Of a stretch of DNA of 10,752 nt, positions 5,984 through 10,752 are shown piece after piece. The stretch comes from Micrococcaceae bacterium (lineage in GTDB: Bacteria; Actinomycetota; Actinomycetes; Actinomycetales; Micrococcaceae), in contig DNHA01000273.1 in NCBI GenBank assembly GCA_003486025.1, positions 6,280 through 17,031 on the forward strand, written 5' to 3'. The notes beneath the pieces were generated by a model. It did no database searches, had not been told where the DNA came from, and worked only from the letters and a program-made list of their open reading frames with translations. The number at the start of each line of letters is the position of its first letter. Position 1 is the stretch's first letter. The position numbers were made by a program, and so were the translations under genes.

Positions 5984-8359
5984 ATGGATTTCCTTAACGA
6001 TGACTTCGGCGCGGAGCCGGCACAGCGCACCATACCAACCCCGGAAGAACTGTTGGTGGGGATGAACGAACAGCAAGATCAAGCGGTTCGTTATCACGGT
6101 GGACCGCTTCTAATCATTGCTGGAGCGGGTTCAGGAAAGACTCGCGTACTCACTCATCGCATTGCCTACCTGCTGGCTACCGGCCGGGCACGACCGCATG
6201 AAATTCTAGCCATCACCTTCACGAATAAGGCCGCCGCAGAAATGCGTGAGCGAGCAGCTGAACTGATTGGTGAGACGCAGGCGAAGAAAATGTGGATCTC
6301 GACCTTTCACTCCTCCTGTGTACGCATCTTGCGCCGGGAGGCGGCGACAATTGGGCTGAAGTCGAATTTCTCGATCTACGATTCTGCGGACTCCCTGCGG
6401 CTTATTACTTTAATCGCCAAGGGTCTGGACATCGACCCCAAAAGATTTGCTCCAAAGGCTATCGCTCACAAAATTTCTTCGCTCAAAAACGAATTGATTG
6501 ATGAAGAAGATTATTCCTCCACGATTAACACCCATGACCCCTTCGCTCTAGCCGTGGCCGAGGTTTACCGAGGCTATACTCGCCGGTTGCGTGCCGCGAA
6601 TGCCATGGACTTCGACGACCTGATTGGTCAGGTTGTGTACATGTTCCGGGCGTTTCCGGCCGTGGCGGATAACTACCGTCGGCGTTTTCGCCATGTCTTA
6701 ATCGATGAGTACCAGGATACAAACCACGCGCAGTACTCGCTGGTGCGTGAGCTCACGGGCCCAGATGGATTAACCACCCCCGGAGAGCTCACCGTGGTTG
6801 GCGACTCCGACCAGTCCATTTATGCTTTCCGCGGGGCCGACATCCGCAATATCGTGGAATTCGAAAAAGACTATGCGGACGCCGCCACGATCAAACTCGA
6901 ACAGAACTACCGTTCGACGCAGAACATCCTTTCTGCGGCCAACGAGGTTATCAAGCGCAACCCTGAACGCAACGACAAACGGCTATGGACCGCCAGCGGA
7001 GATGGCGAACCGATCATTGGCTACGTAGGTGAGTCCGAAGGCGATGAAGCTCGCTGGATTGCTGAAGAAATTCTGCGACTGAACGACGAGGAAAGCGTAC
7101 GTCCCGGCGATGTTGCTATCTTCTACCGGACCAACGCTCAATCTCGTGCATTGGAGGAACAGCTAATGCGCGTGGACCTGAAATACCGGGTCGTGGGCGG
7201 AACCCGATTCTACGACCGTAAGGAGATCAAGGACGCGCTGTCCTATCTTCGTGCGCTAGTTAATCCGGAAGATGACATCAACGTCCGCCGGATTCTCAAC
7301 GAACCCAAGCGCGGAATCGGTGACCGAGCTGAAGGTGCGGTGGCAGCGCTCGCCGAACGGGATCGAATTTCGTTCATGGATGCCTTGCGGCGCTCGGATG
7401 AAGCTCCGGGGCTAGGTACTCGCGGCATAAAAATGACAGCTGCCTTCGTGTCATTGATGGATGATCTCAAGGTCGTAGCCGAAGGTTCCAGCCCAGCTGA
7501 GGCACTCGAAGCTGTCTTGGAGCAGACCGGTTATCTTGAGATACTTCGCACGTCCAGTGACCCGCAGGACGAATCAAGGGTGGAGAATCTCGCAGAGCTG
7601 ATCGCTGTCGTTCGAGACTATGTCAAAGATGAACCAGACGGTGGACTTGAAGGGTTTTTGGAACGTGTGGCATTGGTGGCCGACGCTGACCAGATCCCTG
7701 AAGCTCCCGCAGATGACGAGGGTGCCGCCATGGCTGCTCGCGAAGGCGTAGTCACCCTAATGACCTTGCATACCGCTAAGGGCCTAGAATTTCCGGTGGT
7801 TTTCTTGACCGGCATGGAACACGGTGTTTTCCCGCATCAGCGGTCCATGACCGATGAAAAGGAACTGGCCGAAGAGCGTCGATTAGCCTATGTGGGTTTA
7901 ACCCGTGCCAGAGAACGGCTGTACCTCACTCGGGCGGAACAGCGTAGCCTCTGGGGACAATCGCAGTACAATCCTGCGAGCCAGTTCCTCGACGAAATTC
8001 CGTCCCACTTATTGGAGTGGAAACGTGAAGGATCAATGTCGTCCGGTTGGGGTTCGGGGAGCGGAACGGTGAATTTCGCCACCAGTCGCTATGATCGTGG
8101 ATCGCACTGGGCAGCCGGCACCGCATCAAATGCAACCTCGCGGGGGCATAACGCCGCACCTGTTGCGAAACAGCGTGTACAGCAAAACAAAGAAATAGTC
8201 GTTCCAAAGGTTGGACAAAACGTAAAACATTCTGGCTTTGGCTTGGGAGTTGTTATTGCTATAGAAGGAGCCGGAGACAAGACGGTTGCAAAAGTGCAAT
8301 TTGCGGATTCTGAAAAACGGCTCCTACTGCGCTATGCGCCCTTGGAAATCGTCGAATAA
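5984..8359 (+). CDS. pcrA: ATP-dependent 3'-5' DNA helicase PcrA/UvrD
   Basis: A 791-residue superfamily 1A helicase, normal length for the actinobacterial protein. It unwinds DNA 3' to 5' in nucleotide excision and mismatch-type repair, removes RecA filaments and helps resolve replication-transcription conflicts. All motifs are present: Q motif around MNEQQDQAV (27-35), motif I GAGSGKT (47-53), motif Ia TFTNKAA (78-84), motif II DEYQD (241-245), motif III GDSDQSIYAFRGA (273-285), motif IV QNYRST, motif V TLHTAKGLEFPVVF and motif VI with VGLTRARERL (637-646). The final ~52 residues (740-791, with KHSGFGLGVV) form the Tudor-like domain that contacts RNA polymerase in PcrA/UvrD proteins. A Ser/Gly/Ala-rich linker precedes it. 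The start is taken at ATG 5984, because homology begins soon after and translation is probably leaderless. It is followed by sucC after 238 bases, a neighbourhood I remember from Arthrobacter. Confidence 0.96.
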   Translation: MDFLNDDFGAEPAQRTIPTPEELLVGMNEQQDQAVRYHGGPLLIIAGAGSGKTRVLTHRIAYLLATGRARPHEILAITFTNKAAAEMRERAAELIGETQAKKMWISTFHSSCVRILRREAATIGLKSNFSIYDSADSLRLITLIAKGLDIDPKRFAPKAIAHKISSLKNELIDEEDYSSTINTHDPFALAVAEVYRGYTRRLRAANAMDFDDLIGQVVYMFRAFPAVADNYRRRFRHVLIDEYQDTNHAQYSLVRELTGPDGLTTPGELTVVGDSDQSIYAFRGADIRNIVEFEKDYADAATIKLEQNYRSTQNILSAANEVIKRNPERNDKRLWTASGDGEPIIGYVGESEGDEARWIAEEILRLNDEESVRPGDVAIFYRTNAQSRALEEQLMRVDLKYRVVGGTRFYDRKEIKDALSYLRALVNPEDDINVRRILNEPKRGIGDRAEGAVAALAERDRISFMDALRRSDEAPGLGTRGIKMTAAFVSLMDDLKVVAEGSSPAEALEAVLEQTGYLEILRTSSDPQDESRVENLAELIAVVRDYVKDEPDGGLEGFLERVALVADADQIPEAPADDEGAAMAAREGVVTLMTLHTAKGLEFPVVFLTGMEHGVFPHQRSMTDEKELAEERRLAYVGLTRARERLYLTRAEQRSLWGQSQYNPASQFLDEIPSHLLEWKREGSMSSGWGSGSGTVNFATSRYDRGSHWAAGTASNATSRGHNAAPVAKQRVQQNKEIVVPKVGQNVKHSGFGLGVVIAIEGAGDKTVAKVQFADSEKRLLLRYAPLEIVE

Positions 8360-8395
8360 CAGCGAATTATTTAGGGTAAGCAATGCAGTTTTCGC

Positions 8396-8416
8396 TTCCG
8401 TGGAAACTTCACGGAA
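8396..8416 (+). terminator. Short hairpin after pcrA, possible terminator
   Basis: TTCCGTG (8396-8402) and CACGGAA (8410-8416) form a 7-bp stem with a 7-base loop, 36 bases after the pcrA stop codon. No T run follows, so this is either a weak or factor-dependent end, or an mRNA-stabilising structure. Confidence 0.35.
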
Positions 8417-8438
8417 AGTTCTCTACGTGCTGTAAAAG

Positions 8439-8467
8439 TGGGAAGTTTGCAAAACTAGGGATAGTCT
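8439..8467 (+). promoter_or_regulatory. Candidate promoter of sucCD
   Basis: TGGGAA (8439-8444) and TAGTCT (8462-8467) are 17 bases apart. An RNA start near 8474 would give a leader of about 124 bases before the GTG of sucC. The -35 is poor; the -10 fits the actinobacterial TANNNT pattern. Two palindromes just downstream, GTGCGCAC (8473-8480) and TACGGCGCCGTA (8484-8495), are placed where a repressor could block initiation. Confidence 0.35.
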
Positions 8468-8528
8468 GAGAAGTGCGCACGGCTACGGCGCCGTATGACT
8501 GCCGATAGTTGCAGTGCGCTCTCTAAGG

Positions 8529-8557
8529 CATGGCATAGATTTCGGTCTATGGCCATG
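8529..8557 (+). promoter_or_regulatory. Stem-loop in the sucC leader
   Basis: Bases 8529-8539 (CATGGCATAGA) pair with 8546-8557 (TCTATGGCCATG) in an 11-bp stem with one bulged G and a 6-base loop, TTTCGG. It lies 40 bases before the sucC start, with no T run after it, so it is not an intrinsic terminator. It could stabilise the mRNA, bind a protein or be part of a larger regulatory leader. It does not overlap the ribosome-binding site AAGGA at 8584-8588. Confidence 0.4.
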
Positions 8558-8597
8558 TCGCGAGTCAGCATGAACTTCGAACGAAGGACACAAACCC

Positions 8598-9770
8598 GTG
8601 GACCTGTATGAGTACCAGGCGCGCGATCTATTCGAGGCACACGGCGTTCCCGTGCTTGCCGGCATCGTCGCTTACACCCCGGAAGAAGCTAAAGCCGCAG
8701 CTGAGAAGATTGGCGGCGTAGTTGTAGTTAAAGCACAGGTCAAGGTTGGCGGCCGTGGTAAGGCTGGCGGCGTTAAAGTTGCCAAGACCGCAGACGAAGC
8801 TTTCGAGCACGCTACCAACATTCTCGGTATGGACATCAAGGGCCACACCGTCAATAAGGTCATGATCGCTCAGGGCGCCGACATCGCTGAGGAGTTCTAC
8901 TTCTCGGTACTGCTGGACCGTGCAAACCGAAACTACTTGGCCATGTGCTCGGTAGAAGGTGGCATGGAGATCGAGGTGCTCGCTGTCGAGCGTCCCGAGG
9001 CTTTGGCTAAGGTCGCCGTTGACCCGTTGGTCGGCATCGATGCAGCCAAGGCTGCGGAGATCGTCGCTGAAGCTAACTTCCCTGAAGAACTGCGCGCTAA
9101 GGTCGCAGAAACCATCCAGAAGCTCTGGGTTGTATTCAAGGAAGAAGACGCTACTCTCGTTGAGGTTAACCCACTGGTGAAGACTGGTGCAGGTGACATC
9201 GTTGCCCTAGATGGCAAGGTATCCCTGGATGAGAACGCCTCCGAGGTTCGTCACCCAGATCACGAAGCTCTGGAAGACAAGGATGCGGCTGATCCACTGG
9301 AAGCCAAGGCTGCAGCTGCAGGCCTGAACTACGTCAAGTTGGACGGCGAAGTAGGCATCATCGGTAACGGTGCTGGCCTAGTTATGTCGACCCTTGACGT
9401 CGTTGCCTACGCTGGCGAGAGCCACGGCTCGGTCAAGCCTGCTAACTTCTTGGACATTGGCGGTGGAGCATCGGCTGAGGTCATGGCTAACGGCCTTGAC
9501 GTCATTCTGAACGACCCACAGGTCAAGTCGGTCTTCGTTAACGTCTTCGGTGGCATTACCGCATGTGACGCTGTCGCAAACGGCATCGTTGGCGCGCTGA
9601 ACACCTTGGGTGATGCAGCGAACAAGCCACTGGTTGTCCGTCTGGACGGCAACAACGTTGAAGAGGGGCGCGCCATCTTGGCCGAAGCCAACCACCCATT
9701 GGTAACCCTGGCAGCAACCATGGATGAGGGCGCCGACAAGGCTGCCGAGCTCGCCAACGCAGCGAAGTAA
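8598..9770 (+). CDS. sucC: Succinyl-CoA synthetase (ADP-forming), beta subunit
   Basis: A 390-residue protein, standard family length. With SucD it makes succinyl-CoA synthetase, the TCA-cycle step that converts succinyl-CoA plus ADP and phosphate to succinate, CoA and ATP in the cytoplasm. The N-terminal ATP-grasp domain (1 to ~235) starts [13 protein letters not shown] and shows [14 protein letters not shown] (45-58) and the metal ligands Asn191 in EVNPL and Asp205 in ALDGK. The C-terminal ligase domain includes GIIGNGAGL (253-261), DIGGGAS (286-292) and [10 protein letters not shown] (315-324), which faces the alpha-subunit active site. Start is GTG at 8598, with AAGGA at 8584-8588 nine bases upstream. 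Codon choice is strongly biased (AAG, GGC, CTG, GTT), as in highly expressed genes and unlike the HNH or Nudix genes. The protein resembles Arthrobacter SucC over nearly all of its length, as I remember it, and is the main basis for the Micrococcaceae assignment. Confidence 0.97.
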   Translation: MDLYEYQARDLFEAHGVPVLAGIVAYTPEEAKAAAEKIGGVVVVKAQVKVGGRGKAGGVKVAKTADEAFEHATNILGMDIKGHTVNKVMIAQGADIAEEFYFSVLLDRANRNYLAMCSVEGGMEIEVLAVERPEALAKVAVDPLVGIDAAKAAEIVAEANFPEELRAKVAETIQKLWVVFKEEDATLVEVNPLVKTGAGDIVALDGKVSLDENASEVRHPDHEALEDKDAADPLEAKAAAAGLNYVKLDGEVGIIGNGAGLVMSTLDVVAYAGESHGSVKPANFLDIGGGASAEVMANGLDVILNDPQVKSVFVNVFGGITACDAVANGIVGALNTLGDAANKPLVVRLDGNNVEEGRAILAEANHPLVTLAATMDEGADKAAELANAAK

Positions 9771-9786
9771 GAGGGATAAGCGAACA

Positions 9787-10689
9787 ATGAGCATTTACCT
9801 GAACAAGGACTCCAAGGTCATCGTCCAGGGCATCACCGGCGGCGAAGGCACCAAGCACACCGCCCTGATGCTCAAGGCTGGCACCAACGTTGTCGGCGGC
9901 GTGAACGCCCGCAAGGCTGGCACCACCGTCACCCACGGCGACCAGGACATCAAGGTGTACGGCACCGTGGCTGAGGCCAAGGCTGAAACCGGCGCAGACG
10001 TATCGATCGTCTTCGTGCCACCTAAGTTCACCAAGGACGCTGTCGTTGAGGCTATCGAGGCTGAAGTTGGCCTTGTAGTTGTCATCACCGAAGGTGTTCC
10101 AGTCCAGGACTCCGCTGAGTTCTGGGCTCTGGCGCAGTCGAAGGTCGACGCGGACGGTAACCAGATCACCCGCATCATCGGGCCTAACTGCCCAGGTATC
10201 ATCACCCCAGGTGAAGCGTTGGTCGGTATCACCCCGAACAACATCACCCAGAAGGGCCCAATCGGTTTGGTTTCCAAGTCCGGTACCCTGACCTACCAGA
10301 TGATGTACGAACTGCGCGATCTTGGCTTCTCGACCGCAATCGGCATCGGCGGTGACCCGGTTATCGGCACCACCCACATCGATGCACTGGCAGCGTTCGA
10401 AGCTGACCCAGAGACCAAGGCCATTGTCATGATCGGTGAAATCGGTGGCGACGCTGAAGAGCGCGCCGCTGAGTACATCAAGGCCAACGTCACCAAGCCA
10501 GTTGTTGGCTACGTGGCTGGCTTTACCGCACCAGAGGGCAAGACCATGGGCCACGCAGGTGCCATCGTCTCCGGCTCTGCCGGTACCGCTCAGGCAAAGA
10601 AGGAAGCTTTGGAAGCTGCAGGCGTGAAGGTAGGCAAGACTCCTTCAGAGGCTGCTCGCTTGCTGCGCGAAGTTTTCGCTGCACTCTAA
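9787..10689 (+). CDS. sucD: Succinyl-CoA synthetase (ADP-forming), alpha subunit
   Basis: A 300-residue protein, the CoA-binding and phosphohistidine subunit that pairs with SucC. The N-terminal Rossmann-type CoA domain carries [13 protein letters not shown] (13-25) and [10 protein letters not shown] (36-45); GPNCPGII (132-139) follows. The ligase domain has [11 protein letters not shown] (160-170), [10 protein letters not shown] (186-195) and GEIGGDAEE (217-225). The catalytic histidine that is phosphorylated is His256 in [11 protein letters not shown]. The ATG at 9787 is chosen because the family starts at [10 protein letters not shown] and GAGGG (9771-9775) lies 11 bases upstream; an in-frame ATG at 9724 is inside sucC and would add 21 unrelated residues. 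Only 16 bases separate it from the sucC stop, so the two are co-transcribed. Codon bias is as strong as in sucC. A terminator follows 15 bases after the stop. Confidence 0.97.
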   Translation: MSIYLNKDSKVIVQGITGGEGTKHTALMLKAGTNVVGGVNARKAGTTVTHGDQDIKVYGTVAEAKAETGADVSIVFVPPKFTKDAVVEAIEAEVGLVVVITEGVPVQDSAEFWALAQSKVDADGNQITRIIGPNCPGIITPGEALVGITPNNITQKGPIGLVSKSGTLTYQMMYELRDLGFSTAIGIGGDPVIGTTHIDALAAFEADPETKAIVMIGEIGGDAEERAAEYIKANVTKPVVGYVAGFTAPEGKTMGHAGAIVSGSAGTAQAKKEALEAAGVKVGKTPSEAARLLREVFAAL

Positions 10690-10704
10690 ACAGAAGCTGA
10701 GCTG

Positions 10705-10752
10705 AGGGCCTGGCTGCGGATCGATAATGATCCGCAGCCAGGCCCTTTCTGT
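10705..10752 (+). terminator. Strong terminator of the sucCD operon
   Basis: A perfect 18-bp GC-rich stem, 10705-10722 with 10729-10746, encloses the 6-base loop GATAAT and is followed by TTTCTGT to the window edge. The T tract may continue outside the window or be short; stem strength alone makes termination likely. Confidence 0.9.

Noticed and set aside
5921..6097. N-terminal extension of the membrane protein into the pcrA coding region
   Set aside because: The frame is open but would overlap the conserved start of pcrA on the other strand; the added residues look like an antisense translation.
9556..10554. Long open frame on the minus strand opposite sucC and sucD
   Set aside because: It is a by-product of the strong codon bias in sucCD; the translation has low-complexity, unnatural composition, crosses both gene boundaries and lacks a ribosome-binding site.
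1..10752. CRISPR arrays, insertion sequences, transposase or phage genes, toxin-antitoxin pairs
   Set aside because: No regularly spaced direct repeats, no terminal inverted repeats flanking a transposase, and no small gene pairs of the right type were seen; all sizeable frames are explained by the listed genes.

Overview
This window looks like ordinary core chromosome of a moderate-GC actinobacterium (low-to-mid 50s % GC, estimated by eye). SucC and SucD resemble the Arthrobacter/Micrococcaceae versions almost segment by segment, and a pcrA helicase gene next to sucC-sucD is an arrangement I remember from that group. A lower-GC member of Micrococcaceae (Rothia-, Yaniella- or Enteractinococcus-like) is my best guess. 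Corynebacterium was considered but fits SucC less well. This placement rests on remembered sequence, not on a search.

Layout, left to right. (1) The 3' end of a secreted NlpC/P60 (C40) cell-wall peptidase, closed by a hairpin. (2) A stand-alone HNH-domain protein of the type conserved across actinobacteria. (3) A full-length ABC exporter half-transporter. (4) A convergent Nudix hydrolase on the minus strand. (5) A divergent regulatory region rich in dyads. (6) A ROK-family transcriptional regulator, closed by a very strong intrinsic terminator. (7) A tRNA-Arg(CCU) gene on the minus strand, downstream of (8) a four-helix membrane protein of unknown function, also on the minus strand. (9) The divergent pcrA/uvrD-type DNA helicase gene. 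(10) The sucC-sucD operon for succinyl-CoA synthetase, closed by a strong terminator at the right edge.

How the genes relate. Only sucC-sucD is a clear functional operon: the beta and alpha subunits of one TCA-cycle enzyme, 16 bases apart. The other genes are mostly single transcription units separated by terminators or by divergent or convergent arrangement. PcrA serves DNA repair and replication, the ABC protein exports or moves an unknown substrate, the Nudix protein cleaves an unknown nucleoside-diphosphate-type substrate, and the ROK protein probably senses a sugar or sugar phosphate, though no sugar genes lie beside it. Several starts (the membrane protein, pcrA, Nudix) lack a well-placed Shine-Dalgarno sequence and have -10-like hexamers 6 to 9 bases upstream, which suggests leaderless mRNAs.

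I found no mobile element, CRISPR array, phage gene or obvious new multi-gene system. The points most worth checking are regulatory: an RBS-pairing dyad before the ABC gene, nested dyads between the Nudix and ROK genes, the long structured leader of sucC, and the altered metal site of the ROK protein. No gene-free stretch exceeds 300 bases.
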